From contig CAJNOI010000184.1 of the NCBI GenBank assembly GCA_905250115.1, positions 62,001-126,000 on the forward strand: a DNA stretch of 64,000 bases. The letters run 5' to 3'. Origin of the DNA: Adineta steineri. Taxonomy: Eukaryota > Rotifera > Eurotatoria > Adinetida > Adinetidae. Below, in pieces: positions 11,975 through 24,348 of the stretch (position 1 is its first letter; each line of letters starts with the position of its first letter). The notes under the pieces are model-generated. The model had not been told where the DNA came from, searched no databases, and worked only from the letters and a program-made list of their open reading frames with translations. The position numbers and the translations under genes are program-made.

Positions 11975-13977
11975 TTAATGTTCGATTGAATTATGAACTT
12001 GTTTAAAATTTTTGTAGAAACCCTAAATAACAAAATTTTAAATAGAGAAATAAAGAAAATTTTTTGTTTTTACTTGAAAAAATACTAAATAATGCTCCAG
12101 TGCTTGTGTAGATGTCATTTCACGTATTGAATGCATTGATAATTGAGGTGCACCAACATCAACGGTATACATTCCAAGACGAGATGATAATATTGGTCCA
12201 ACAGTTGTACCACATGGCATATCATTTCTCATACAAAATTCCTTTTAAAAAAATAAATACATAAAATATTTAAATTTTATTTCAAATATAGATAAAACCT
12301 GTATTGGAACATTGCTTAATCGTGCTATTTCTTTAATTACTGTTGATGTAAATGCGGTTGTTGCATAACGATTATTACAATTTGTTTTAAGAACAACACC
12401 ACCATCACTTAATGATGGTTGATGATCACGATCATGAAGTGAACTATAATTTGGATGAATTGCATCTATAATTAAATCATTAAAAATAATAATATTTAAT
12501 TATTATTCATACGAGCCATATCAGCAGAAACAAGAAATGAATTCGCAATGGAACGTTCATGTTCATCACGTGTTATACGACGTAATATATGTTGTGTAAA
12601 TTCACTCTGTGCACCTTGTGCACTTTCAGAGCCAATCTAAAGTTTCATAATAGAATTAGTTAATGCATTCTATTCAATATAAGTTATATTAACCTCTTCA
12701 TTATCATATAATAAAGCCCCACGAATAAATGTTTCATCTGGAAGTGTATCAAGTGATTTGACTAAACCCTAGAAATACGAAAAAAAGAATTTTTTTATCA
12801 AAATTTATTCATTAATAAATATACTTCAATTGCACAGTATGCACTCATTTGATTGTCAAGTCGTCCAGAATAAATAAATTCATTATTAAGACCACCAACA
12901 CATGATGGTTGAGTATCAGCAAGCATTAAATCAAAATTAATAATATCATCAACTTGACAATTACATTCACTAGCAAGTAATTCTAATAATTGACTATGAT
13001 GTTTTTTTGCCTAAAAAATATTTTTTAAAATTAACAGATAGACAAAATTCATTAACATACTTCAGAGCCGGATTTTTTTTCCGTAGAACATGTTTCATCT
13101 TTTTTTGTTGATTTATTTAATTCTTCTTCAGTTTTTAATGCTAATACAGCTTGTCTAAATAAATAATTACAATACAATACAATTAGAGATTTATTTAATT
13201 ATGTATTACAAATTATCTTGTTTATTTATTTCTAATTTTTCATTTGTATCACGTTTAAGATGTATAGCTATAGTTGGTACACGAATTATAGGTCGATTTA
13301 TATGTACTAAATGATCACGAATTTTACCATTTTCTTTCTAAAATTATTATATGATAAAAAATAAACAAAAATAGGTGGTAAATAAAACAAACTCGAAAGA
13401 AAACACGTCCAGCTAATGTTAAATCACGATCGAACCATGTATGCCAAATACCACCACCATAACATTCAACATTAACTTGTAAATAACCACATGAATCTCG
13501 TTTTGATACAGGTTTTACCTATCGAACAAAATCAAATTAACATCAGTTGAAAACAAAGATATTAAAACATCATTTCTAAGTACATACTCGAAGATGAGGT
13601 GAATCAGTATGTGTTGCTGTTAAAGCAAACCCATTTCCATGTTGATATTTTCCACCAACAGCAAATGCTGCAAGACATGATCCATTTTTGATAACGAAAT
13701 ACTAAATAGATATTTGATAATTTTATTTTTCATTTCTTTTTTCCTCTTACTTTTCCTAATGGTTCAACATTCCATTGCTCATTCTCTCGTAATTCTTTGA
13801 AACCTGCTGATGTTAATGTTTTTTTAACATTATCAACACCTGTCAAAAAACAAAAAATAATAAGAATAAAGATCTTATATTTATTAAAGACTTACAATGA
13901 AATGCTGTCGGACTTTTATTAATAAAATTAAGAAATCCTTCAACGTTTTTTGATACTGAACCTGCTAATGATGACAT
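11975..13977 (-). CDS. DNPEP: Aspartyl aminopeptidase (peptidase M18)
   Basis: Twelve exons: 13977-13896, 13839-13751, 13701-13588, 13518-13393, 13337-13210, 13154-13061, 13010-12825, 12768-12694, 12636-12513, 12465-12299, 12241-12074, 12022-11975; 466 aa, near the human 475. M18 metal-binding and catalytic motifs are present in order: THTDSPHLR (His about 88), SGRLDN (Asp about 263), the EE pair (297-298), ADMAHAIHPNY (about 336-346) and MPCGTTVGP...[10 protein letters not shown] near the end. Predicted cytosolic dodecameric zinc enzyme removing N-terminal Asp/Glu. Residues about 212-232 form a low-complexity Lys/Glu/Ser insertion ([19 protein letters not shown]) typical of a variable loop. 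The start codon directly follows a splice acceptor (cattttcag at 13988-13978). Confidence 0.95.
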
Positions 13978-13988
13978 CTGAAAATGAA
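13978..13988 (-). promoter_or_regulatory. Splice acceptor directly abutting the DNPEP ATG
   Basis: Minus strand reads cattttcag immediately followed by ATG. The upstream gap to the GALNT stop is 348 nt with no evident donor-bearing exon. 5'UTR intron or spliced-leader site. Confidence 0.45.
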
Positions 13989-14325
13989 TAGAAATAGTAT
14001 CATTCAAATCTATATGACATACCCTTCGAATAAAAAAACTATAACGAGGAAAATTCATAAAAATTATTAATATCTTAAAAATTAAAAAAAAAGATAAGCC
14101 GATTGCCACATTAAAATAATTATAGATTCATTCGTTTCTCATATTGAGTTGAGAAATAAAACACAAAGCCGATAAATAACAATAATAAAATAAGTTAACC
14201 AATAAAAACAAAAACGAAAAAAACAATTACAGTTTCTTTCTCATTCTTTTAAAAATAACAAAAAAAAATATTGCATAACAAATAATAGAAGTTGAAAGAT
14301 TATCGTAAGGAAGACGAAAAGAATA

Positions 14326-17188
14326 TTAATAATGGATTTCTGACCAAATCCATTGTTGAGCTTGACTTGTTTCATTACATTTATCTACTTTTAAATTATT
14401 ATTATCAGTTTCCATACATAGATGTTCTTTATTGCTTCGAATTTGTTTTGTTACCTATAGAGAAATATTTTAAAATAAAATATATTTTATTTTTTGTAAT
14501 TACTTTATTATATTCCCATTCTCCAACGGGATCCCATAGACCAGTATGATCTATACAGAATTTTTTCTTGACTATAGCACCATCAGATACAAAACAATGT
14601 TCACCGGATGATATTTGACCTCCTTCATTCAAACGCCAAACAGCCTAAACAAATAATGTAGTAGATACTTGTAAGTATATAATCAATAAGGAAAAGATTT
14701 GTGAAGACTTTATTCCAATCAGGAGAAAAAACAATGAGAGAGAATCTACTCTCCAAAGCAAAGGCAAAGGTCTTATATACTCATATGTATATGACTCAAG
14801 AATCCCGATCACACAGGTGTGACTTAAGAATCGCGATCACACGGATGTGACTCATGAGATATTGATAGATTTAATCTTTAACATGCAAAACCTTCGCAGT
14901 TTGTCTAACTCATTTTTAATCGAAACTATTAACAGCTATTTATCATTGTCTCATATCCTGTCAAAAATGAGATTTCACTAGAATAGAAATCTCTTACAAT
15001 GAAATGAGATAGATATTTTTTGTATGCTAAATGAATCTAATCATAGAATCTACCTGTTGAAAACATCCGCTAACATCAATTGGTTGACCAAATGAAGCTC
15101 CTGGATCATTTAAACAAACTGAATGTTGAACGTTTTTACACTAAAAGAGAAAAAAACTTGTTCATTTCAATAGAAAAAAAAACGAAATCTTATTTGACAT
15201 ACTTCTCCCCAAACAACATTTTTTGATGGTGGTGGGAATTTTTCTAAAACATCATAAGCAATATTTTCCATAAACCATTTAAATGGTTTACATTGTAGTT
15301 TTTCTCTTAATCGTTTTCGTTCTGATACATCACCAATATCTAATGTACGAATAGCTGGTTCACGTATGAAATAATATTCAGCATATTCATCCATCCATAC
15401 TGCAGCTAAACGCATATGATTTATAGCTATTTGATGTCGATTTGCACCAGGTACATGCGATGAATGACTTCGTGGACCACGATAGGCATGTGCAACGTGA
15501 GAACATGGTACCCATTCAACTACACCACCACATTGCCAAACTTTAAATGATAATTCATACTGTTCAGCTCCCCATACTCGTATGCCTGGATCATAAGCAC
15601 CTAATTCAAAAAACCATTGACGATCAATAGCTAATAAACCACCAGCATGTGTTGGCGACCTATAAGTAATTCTGTTTATTAACCAGATTAAATTAAGACA
15701 AAGTATACCAATAAGGTTCAGATGAATAGTTTCTTTTTTTCAACTCTCGTTCTGGTACTTGATTCTCTTTATATAAAAATCCCCATTCCCATATACCACG
15801 AAAATTTTGTCCATTATATGTATCTGTATGTGCTAACGTATTCCAATCAATTCCATCAACAATAGGAACAGCTAATGCTTTACGATTTAGTACAATACGT
15901 GTTAATAATGGCGGAAGCCAATTAACAACCTAATAGAATTTAAAAGAATTCTCTGAATAATTTGTTCTTTTTTTCTAATAGAAAAACATACACATTCACA
16001 ATGAGCATCGAGTATAACAATAACATCACCAGCTGATTTTTCTGCACCAAGTATACGTGCTGCTATTAAACCAACACGTTTACCTGTTCGATAAAGTTTA
16101 ACAAGACCATTCCAACGTTGAATATATTTTTCTAATGGTTCTTGTAAAGCAGCTAAAGAGAAAAATAATAACAATCTTATATGATAATTATATAGAATTT
16201 TAATTACATACAATCAGTACTTCCATCATCGACTAGGATTATATCTTTTAATAATTCTTTGGGTGTTGTATTTATTACACTATGCACAGTACGTAATAAA
16301 ATACTCCAACCTTCATCAAAAAAAACAAGAATCACGGAAGCTGTTGGTAAATGTTGAACATCAGGATAGATCCAATTTTTACATCTATAAATAATTACAT
16401 AGAATAATGTAAGTTAAGTTATCCAAGGGATCCAATCAAGAAGATAATCTTTTATGTTATTTTCTAGGCTCGGAAAATGATCTCATTAGATGATTAAATT
16501 GAAAAGAAATATTCAAGAACGTGGAAGTACTACAAAAATTATTTTTTGGAATAAAACTATAATAGTGCTATGTGGTTTTTTTGTTGATCACTGACTTTCC
16601 GAACATTTAATAAATGAAATATTTTTAGATGGAAACCTCACAAAAATGGATTGATTTATTGTTTCAGTTTGGAGGATCTTACTCTCGTGGTCTTGTATCT
16701 TTGATACGTCTATCCAGAGATATTTTATCAGAAACAACCATATTAAAACCATATTGAGATACTGTTAGTTTCGCTTTTTTTTCTTCGTCTTCTGAATCCA
16801 ATCTAACAGGAACTCCTATTAAATAAAAGATTTATCAATTGTTCTGAAAAGAATATATCATTTTACCTCCTTCTCCTAGACCGGTTTGTGGTGGTAAATC
16901 TTTTGGTTCATAATTTCCTAATGAATTACTTAAGACAGGTTGTAAACTACGATCCTTTGATTGATCGGAATTATTCAAAGGTTCTCTTCTATCACGTTTG
17001 TTCTATATATTTCAAAAAAAAGATAAATAAATAGATTTAGATAGAAAATAATATCGTATTTTTTTTACATGCGAATGAATATCTTGTTTATTACTGGAAT
17101 CAAGCTTGGACATAAGAAGTGGTACCATAAAAACGAGAAATACAAGCGCAATTAATAAGCGAAGAATATATCCAATTCGAAAACGCAT
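14326..17188 (-). CDS. GALNT: Polypeptide N-acetylgalactosaminyltransferase, GALNT7/10-like
   Basis: Ten exons: 17188-17069, 17002-16867, 16815-16683, 16384-16212, 16152-15992, 15929-15709, 15659-15203, 15140-15054, 14644-14504, 14454-14326; 585 aa. Type II topology: short cytosolic tail, TM helix at about 8-27, a stem rich in Asn/Ser/Pro, then the GT-A domain. Motifs: [26 protein letters not shown], the Mn-binding DAH (236-238) in LDAHCEC, the gal/GalNAc-T motif GGLLAID...[17 protein letters not shown], and [13 protein letters not shown] with [14 protein letters not shown]. The last two favour the GALNT7/10 glycopeptide-preferring group. A C-terminal ricin-type lectin domain is present with conserved Cys and a QQWIW repeat. 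Starts mucin-type O-glycosylation in the Golgi. Introns of 298 and 409 nt are long for this locus. Confidence 0.92.
14786..14860. repeat. Imperfect ~28-bp direct repeats inside a GALNT intron
   Basis: Two and a half copies of a unit reading approximately tgactcaagaatcccgatca followed by cac. The second copy differs by a few bases (cttaagaatcgcgatcacac) and a third starts at tgtgactcatgag. They lie in the 409-nt intron between the two lectin-domain exons, which is otherwise unremarkable AT-rich sequence. Confidence 0.7.
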
Positions 17189-18188
17189 TTTGAAGAGAAT
17201 AATCTATTTTTGTCCAATGTTCAAAAGTAATATTCGGATAATGTTAAATTCAATTATCCTGGGAAGTTAAGAGTTACCACGTCGACCGTGCGTCCATGCA
17301 TCTAGTGTGCAGCTCCTTCTCATTGATTGAAGACTAAACACAAATAGTTGAAACATATAGAAAAAATTCATAAGATGGCGCTAGAAGTTGTGATTTAATT
17401 TTCACTATAATTTAAACTTTAAAAAAATATTATTTCAAAAAGAAATAACAAGATTTTTATATACAGTTTCTTATCCGTTGTATAAAACTAGAAACAAATT
17501 ACATAGAATATCGATACACGGTTGAATGATTTCAACAGAATCGAGCCTGGTTAAATTCGTATCAATTCAAGTTTCATAGTTCGATGAAGATTTACTGAAG
17601 AGATAGTCACTTGTCATAAGAAATATTTCAGTCAATGACTTATACATATTGATGTAAGTCATCTCAATTAATCTTCTAATATCTGGATTTAGGATGAATG
17701 TACCTAAATATTCATGAAGATAATAAGGAAAACATATTCCTCAAGACCTGCTTATTAAAGGGATGTCGCTAATATATGATATCAACACATCTTTTTCGTT
17801 ATTTCTTCTTTATAGTTTCCCTTTTCATAGGTTAGGATAGATTATATTCAAATTTATTTTGTTCATTGTTACCACTGTCGATATGAATCAGTATATTTCA
17901 AACTGACAATTTTGACAACGAAACACAAGTGAATTTATATATAGAATAGATATTGTGCATATCATTGAGTAAGATTGAAAGAAACTGTATAACACTAGTC
18001 TGTATTGAAATAAGACATCTAATGATTCATTATTTGAATATTATTATAAAATCAAAAAATTGTCTTCGATGATAAGAAGAAAAACTGTTCCGTAGATATC
18101 GAATTTTATATTCGATTGTATATCAGCGTCTTTAATCATCTTACATAGCTTTAGTTTAGAATAAGAAATGAAGTTTTTTTTTACTTAG
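17189..18188. other. Divergent intergenic region between GALNT and the mind-bomb-like gene
   Basis: About 1 kb containing the 5' region of GALNT on the minus strand. I looked here for the missing N-terminal MIB/HERC2 and ZZ exons of mind bomb and saw none. It ends with the acceptor tttacttag at 18180-18188. Confidence 0.6.
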
Positions 18189-18192
18189 TCCA

Positions 18193-20471
18193 ATGCTGAA
18201 AAAATTACTCGATCTACAAATTACTGGTGATTTTTATGAGGAATTTGTTAAAGCATCAGCAACTGGTAAAATATAGAAAAAATTTCTTCTTTAATCATTT
18301 TTTAACTTATTCAATCAATTCTAGGTGATCGAAAACGAATAGAAAAATTATTAAAACGACCTAATATTGATGTAAAAATCTCTAATGAAATATATTCTAT
18401 TTTTATAGAAATTGATTTAGATCAATGGCAGTTTTGCTGGTCATACAGCTTTACAAGCAGCAGCTCAAAATGGACATATACAAATTATTCGCTTACTTAT
18501 TCAACACAATGCTAGTTTAGAAATTGAGGTACAAAGATATTATAGCAAAACCTTTGTACCATATTGACATATCTATTTTAGGATAAAGATGGTGATCGAG
18601 CTATTCATCATGCAGCATTTGGTAATGAAGCTGAAGTATTAGAATTACTTGCGCAAGCTGGTGCTGATTTAAATGCTAGAAATAAACGACGGCAAACAGC
18701 TCTACATATTGGTAAATTAATCGTTCTTTACATCGTCTTGAGAAAAAAAATACCAAAAGATAACTGTTATCTTAAACTATATGTATTTTAGGGGTTTGTA
18801 AAGGTCATGTAGATGTATGTAGAATACTTTTATCAAATGGTGCTCATCCTGGAATACAAGATTCTGATGGTGATACACCGTTACATGACGCTATATCGAA
18901 ACGACATGACGATTTAGTTAACATTTTACTTGAACACAATGCTGATATTTCTACATGTAATAACAATGGTTTTAATTCAATTCAGTATTCTGCTTTACGA
19001 GGCAATTCTTCGTAAGGCATTCAGTTTTCTGTAAAACTTCATAAACAACAGTCTTTTTGTTTCCTATTTACCTAATTTCAGTGCAATGGAACTTATTCTT
19101 TCAAAAATTCAAAATCGTCAATGGCTTGTTGATGAGAAAAAAGATGATGGTTTTACAGCCTTACATTTATCAGCACTAAATGATCATTATCTTATTATTG
19201 AATTACTTTTAACTAAAGGAAATGCATCTATTAATGCCCAGACTAATAATTTACAAACTGCTCTTCATTTAGCTGTCAGTCGACAACATTTACAAATTGT
19301 TAATGTAAGAAGTAAAACCATTTTAAAAAATTTATAGCTCTAACAATTTCATAATCAATAGTTATTATGTAGTAAAAATGCTAATATCAATCTAGTTGAT
19401 AAAGATGGTGATACATGTTTACATGAAGCGTTAAGACATCATACATTCTCACAATTACAAAATGTAGAAAAACATGGAAAAGTTTGTTTGAATTTTAAAA
19501 ACAAACGAAAATAATATTGAGTTTTTGTTCTTCATTAGACAATGAATTTATTTAAGAATACAAATGATTATGATAAACAACCAAGTGCAGCTATTGCTTG
19601 TACATTAGTCACTTATGGTGCAGATTTATCTGTAAGAAATAAGCAAAATCAAATACCATTTGATCTTTGTCCTGATTCACATTTATGTCGAATTTTAAAA
19701 CAAAAACATAGGTATATTATCATAATGATTAATTTTTAAAAATATTTATGTTTCGTTTTCAGAGAATATAGACAAGAACATGATAAAAATCAATCATTAT
19801 TACAAACGAGTAGTTCAATTGAATGTCTTATTTGTTCAGATAATAAACGAGATATATTATTTCAGCCATGTTCACATATTGTTACATGTCATTCATGTGC
19901 TAATCGAGTTAAAAAATGTTTATTATGTAAAGAAAGTATTCAAACAAGAATAAAAGTAAAAATTTGTTTTTTCAAATCTTGTCCTTTTCTATTCTATGAT
20001 ATAGATTGAACAATGTAAATTATGTTCACATCGTCAAGCGTCAGTTATGTATAAACCATGTGGACATTTAATTGCTTGTGATGGTAAATCAAGATAATAA
20101 TTCATTAAAATATATTTATATATTTTATAGAATGTTCTAGTTTAATGAAAAAGTGTTTAATATGTCGAGTACCAATTGATTCAATAGTATCATTTCAAGA
20201 ACTTTGTTCAGAAAATAATACTAATGTTCCAGTAAAATCTGAAATAGTGACAACACCTACGGATAATGTAGATGATACAACAACTGTCGCTCGTTTACAA
20301 CAACAATTAGATGAAATTCGCGAACAAGTTCATTGTCCAATATGTATGGATCGATTAAAAAATATGGTTTTTTTATGTGGTCATGGTCTATGTCAAAGTT
20401 GTGGTGATCGTGTACAAGAATGTCCAATATGTCGAAAACAAATTGAAAAATCAATTATTTTGTATACATAA
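18193..20471 (+). CDS. MIB1: Mind-bomb-like E3 ligase lacking the N-terminal half (ankyrin repeats + three RINGs)
   Basis: Eleven exons: 18193-18265, 18325-18371, 18421-18528, 18582-18711, 18792-19011, 19082-19304, 19362-19481, 19539-19711, 19763-19955, 20005-20083, 20131-20471; 568 aa. Ankyrin repeats (about 25-330) carry the mind-bomb signatures [43 protein letters not shown] and [13 protein letters not shown]. Three C3HC4 RINGs follow: [36 protein letters not shown] and the terminal [18 protein letters not shown], with an Arg/Gln-rich coiled coil before the last. Three RINGs favour MIB1 over MIB2. MIB1 (about 1006 aa) also has MIB/HERC2, ZZ and REP domains that bind Notch ligands; none is recognisable upstream. 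The ATG is 4 nt after an acceptor, so the first exon may be internal. Either a truncated paralogue or a gene with distant 5' exons. Confidence 0.85.
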
Positions 20472-20734
20472 AATGAATAATTCTATTAATTGTTTCTATT
20501 TTGTATTATTCGAAGTGAATCGTAATGAGAAAAAATGAAAAGAAATAAAGAATAATATCAAATTGGTTTTTTTCTTTTTCTATGAATAATAATTATATTT
20601 GATGCTTAAGAAATTTGTAACGAATATATTCTGGCACTCTTATTTGGTTATTTTAATTCATCATAGTAATTATAAGTTTATTAGAATACCAATGTTATTG
20701 TAGAAAATCTTAATATAAGATCTAAGACCATTTT
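20472..20734. other. 3' flank of the mind-bomb-like gene
   Basis: AT-rich 3' region with an AATAAA signal near 20545. No further gene seen before the repeat block begins. Confidence 0.6.
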
Positions 20735-22092
20735 GACTGATATCGATATTACACGATAATGAATACGTCGAAAATCTACTTTTGAAAGTCAAACTTATTC
20801 ACATGTAGTGTATTGTAAAAATGAAATATAAAATCGAAACATAAATTTTAAAAAAATTTAGGAGAATTGTCACAGAATGCTAGATTAAAGATAAAATTTT
20901 TCCATATTTGTTTTATTCTAAAATAAAATTCTAATAAGACTTTTATCAAACTATTATGTTTTTATAGCAGAATTATATAAGTACTGACCATTGACAAATT
21001 TTATTGAGTATACTGTTGTCTTTTCCTCTGAAGAAAACCTTAGAAATTAAATGAATTTCAACAGAATCCTACGATTGTTGATTTAGCCCCACAGGGTACG
21101 GGCTGGGACCCAGTACTCAGCACCGCAATGTCTGTTCAGCACTTCAGCACCTTTTCGGCGTTTTTCGGTGCTGGGTGCCAGCTATTATCCAGTTGTAATA
21201 GTGTCGTACATAAACTTGAACAGAAAACGAAAGATTGCCATAGGTTTCCTCGCCTCATAAATAAATACATAAATAATATTCTCCCGGAGCATCATTAATT
21301 CACCATCAAAATTACCAAGGTCGAAATTTTTTGTTTGCTCCAATAGCTAAACGTGAGTTAGTTTTACTTAATCCTACATCAAATGTATTAAGAATAAGAA
21401 GCTGAATCACATACGTTTTCCATCAGTTTTCTGATTTTCTCCAAAATAGTATGTCATTCAAAATCAGATAAAACCGGCATCAACTTAACAATTAACATGA
21501 CAACATACACTGAATAACTTTTCTTTTTTCATCCTATTCTACATGAAATCTACTAATCATCATTCACTAGATCATACTAATAATCGTCTTTTATGTTAGT
21601 TCATTTCGTTTCATTAACACCCATCAGCTAACAACTATGTTCTATCGATTTGAGATCGATCCATGAAGAAAAATACATGACAGAATCACAAATAACACTT
21701 TGAGATTATACTATCACATCTTCTTCAGTTTAGAGCACAGCTTAAACAAAAACCCAATATATTATGATCACTTTATAATAAAAAACGTAGAACAGGAACC
21801 AGACATCAGTAAGCATGATTTCAAAACAATTAAACAGTTTTCTTCTCATTTTATAGTCACCCAAACATGGAATAAAAAAAGAGAGCAAACACATTCTTCA
21901 AGTTCAACACAATAGTATCTTCATCAGTAACATTTACAATTTTGCCAATTGTTTATTTCTCTGAATCAGTTTCTGCACACGATCTAGCACATTCTTCTCG
22001 ATCCGAAAGTCGAAGAGATTAAGTGTGGTGAGTGTCTGTATGAAAAAGTGTCAATGTTTGTATGAGATAGCTTAAAAGAAACTGAGATTTAC
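20735..22092. repeat. Paralogous 3'-flank block, copy A (non-coding until 21933)
   Basis: This stretch aligns by eye over most of its length with 25235-26256: shared landmarks include ctacttttgaaagtcaaact, the taaataaata tract followed by catcattaattcaccatcaa, and catgacagaatcacaaataa near the right end. Segment 20785-21070 also matches 33485-33740. The block leads into the terminal exon of the F-box/LRR gene, as copy B leads into the terminal exon of the ART/LRR gene. An open frame at 21700-21915 is not conserved in copy B and is not called. Confidence 0.8.
21086..21190. repeat. GC-rich imperfect inverted repeat (foldback)
   Basis: A GC-rich island in an AT-rich setting. The left arm gctgggacccagtactcagc plus accg pairs imperfectly with the right arm cggtgctgggtgccagc. 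Shorter nested pairs (cagcacc/ggtgctg) also exist. It is absent from copy B of the surrounding duplicated block, which is deleted or was never inserted here. Confidence 0.65.
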
Positions 22093-23626
22093 TGTGTTAT
22101 TTCTTAATGAATCAGCAAGATGTTCTGCACCCATGTCTCCGATTGGATTGTCGGCGATATAAAGTGTGGTGAGTGTCTGTGTGAAAATTACAAATGTTTG
22201 TATGAAATCGTTGAAGAAAAAATAAGATTTACTGTATTGTTTCTTAATAAACCAGCCACATGTTGTGCTCCTCTGTCTCCGATGAAATTGTAGCTGAGAT
22301 CAAGTGTGGTGAGTGCCTATATGAAAAAATATAAATATTTGTGTGAGATAGTTGAAGAGAGAATGCGACTTACTGTGTTGTTTCTTAACGAGCCAGCGAG
22401 TTGTTGTGCTCCCTCCTCTCCGATTTGATTTCTTGTGAGATAAAGTATGGTGAGTGTCTGTGTGAAAAAATGCTAATGTGTGTATGAGATAGCTGAAGAG
22501 AAAATGAGATTTACTGTATTGTTTTTTAAGAAATCAGCAAGATGTTGTGCTCCTTTGTCTCCGATTTGATTGCCACCGATATTGAGTAAGGTGAGTGTCT
22601 GTATGAAAAAGTGTAAATGCGTGTATACGATAGTCGAAGAGAGAATGCGACTTACTGTGTTGTTTTTTAACGAGCCAGCGAGTTGTTGTGCTCCCTTCTC
22701 TCCGATTTGATTATAACCTAGATCAAGTGTGGCGAGTGTCTATGTGTAAGAGTGTAAATGTTTATATTAGATAGTTGAAGAGAAAATCAGATTTACTTTA
22801 TTGTTTCTTAATGCATCAGCAAGATGTTGTATTCCCTTTTTTTTGATTTGATTGCTACGAAGACGAAGTGTGCTGAGTGCCTATGTGAAAAAGTGTAAAT
22901 ATTTCTATGAAATAGTTGCAAAGAAAATGAGATTTACAGTGTTGTTGCTCAATGAATCAGCGAGGTGTTGTGTTTCTTGGTCTATGATCTGAGTGCTGCG
23001 GGAAACAAGTGTGAGGTGGGTGAGGACACGATTACGCTTTTCTCGCAGATCTATACTCACACCAACATCCTCGCTGTTCAACTAACAGAATAATTAATTC
23101 ATTGTTTCTTATTGAACTTTTGATGAAAGTGGACAAAAGTGGTTAATGCTATGTCAGAAATTCAATTGAGACACTAGAACACTGTAATATATGCACTATT
23201 TTAAGATATGAACGTTCCCTTTAACTCTATGTTTTCGTTTCTCTGTGATGGTCCCATGTGCAAAAGAATATATAATGCAGTTGTAGCGAAACAATTATTA
23301 AGAAAAAATAGAGGAAAGCAGTGATTGTTTTGAAAAGATTACGTAGTATCATGACTGACTAGCTTTTCCAAAATGTTTTTAACTTGATAGATTATGTTGT
23401 CTCCTGATGAATTCATAGAATGATATTTGATTAGGCTTATGGGTCGCACGAATGATAATTACCTATTGAGACTATATATAAGACTTACCTGGTATCGTGG
23501 ATAACTGTTAAGAATTTGATTGAATCGTTGGCAGACATTTTGCATTGAGCAAAACATAGTAATATCGGTCTGATAGTCCAGAATTCGATAAACAAGCTCT
23601 ACTGGTAGTGTGTGAAATGTGCACAT
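21934..23626 (-). CDS. F-box + ribonuclease-inhibitor-type LRR protein
   Basis: Nine exons: 23626-23489, 23081-22938, then six 84-nt exons (22880-22797, 22739-22656, 22598-22515, 22457-22374, 22316-22233, 22176-22093) and 22035-21934; 295 aa. The first exon encodes an F-box-like motif (LPVELVYRILD...CQRFNQIL). Each 84-nt exon encodes one 28-residue LRR of the form TLTTLDLSxNxIGDxGAQHL then ADSLRNNT, all phase 0. The last exon ends VLDRVQKLIQRNKQLAKL. F-box proteins recruit substrates to SCF ubiquitin ligases, and LRRs would supply recognition; that role is inferred. Exon and intron together repeat every 140-141 bp. The first intron is long (407 nt). Confidence 0.8.
22093..22938 (-). repeat. 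Tandem 141-bp exon-intron LRR units
   Basis: Exon starts at 22880, 22739, 22598, 22457, 22316 and 22176 are spaced 140-141 bp. The ~57-nt introns are as similar to each other as the exons are (shared core gtgtaaatgtttgtatgaga). This indicates duplication of whole exon+intron units. Confidence 0.85.
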
Positions 23627-24340
23627 AGTTTTGTTAGATTTTGATTAGGAATGTTAAAATATGTTATTCAGTATTGCTTTTATAGCGTGTGTTATCGAAA
23701 GTAGTTTTGTATGCTTTGTTAACAGTGTTTAGAGGGAGAATGATAGAATTAATCTCGTCGTTAAAAGAATTGGTTAGTGGGAACTTTAATAACGAATTTT
23801 TGGTTTTGTTCAAATAGATGGCGTTAATGTATATATTTGGCTGATTTTGGTGAGAAGATAATATATAATATGGATGAGTTTTTTTCGGTCTTGTATCTAT
23901 GATGAAGAATGTCTGAACAAGAACAGATAGTTAACTTTTCCAACAATACTTTTTTGAATTTGACTAAAGAATATGTAGGGTGTAGGTAGATGTGTATTGT
24001 TTCTTGTCACAACCACATTTTATAAATCATAAATAACCTAGTTTGGTTCCATCTATTGGTTCAACTAAGTGTATGACTGAATGTAACTGTTTGACATTAT
24101 CTCAGGCTCAGTAAATGCTAAAATAGCTCTGTAACAGTCCATCAGAGTCTATTATAGTTTGTCAAGGCTGCACGAAATTTAATTGAATCTTTCTGAGTCC
24201 AATAGAGTCTACCAGAATGTTGCTGAGTCTGCTATGATCTACTAAAGTTCACAAAGATCTGTTATGATCCGATAGAATTCTTTTAGTTCACTTAGCATTC
24301 GTTAGACTTAAGAGAGGTTTGGTTGTATCCTAAAGAATTC
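23627..24340. other. Upstream region of the F-box/LRR gene with degenerate tandem motifs
   Basis: No gene seen. Between about 24120 and 24300 a degenerate motif of the form gagtctnntatgat recurs (gagtctattatag, gagtccaatagag, gagtctgctatga, gatctgttatgat, gatccgatagaat), suggesting an old satellite. Confidence 0.5.
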
Positions 24341-24348
24341 ATCTCGAG

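Noticed and set aside
21700..21915. 71-residue plus-strand frame in 3'-flank copy A
   Set aside because: The same region in copy B is interrupted, so the frame is not conserved.
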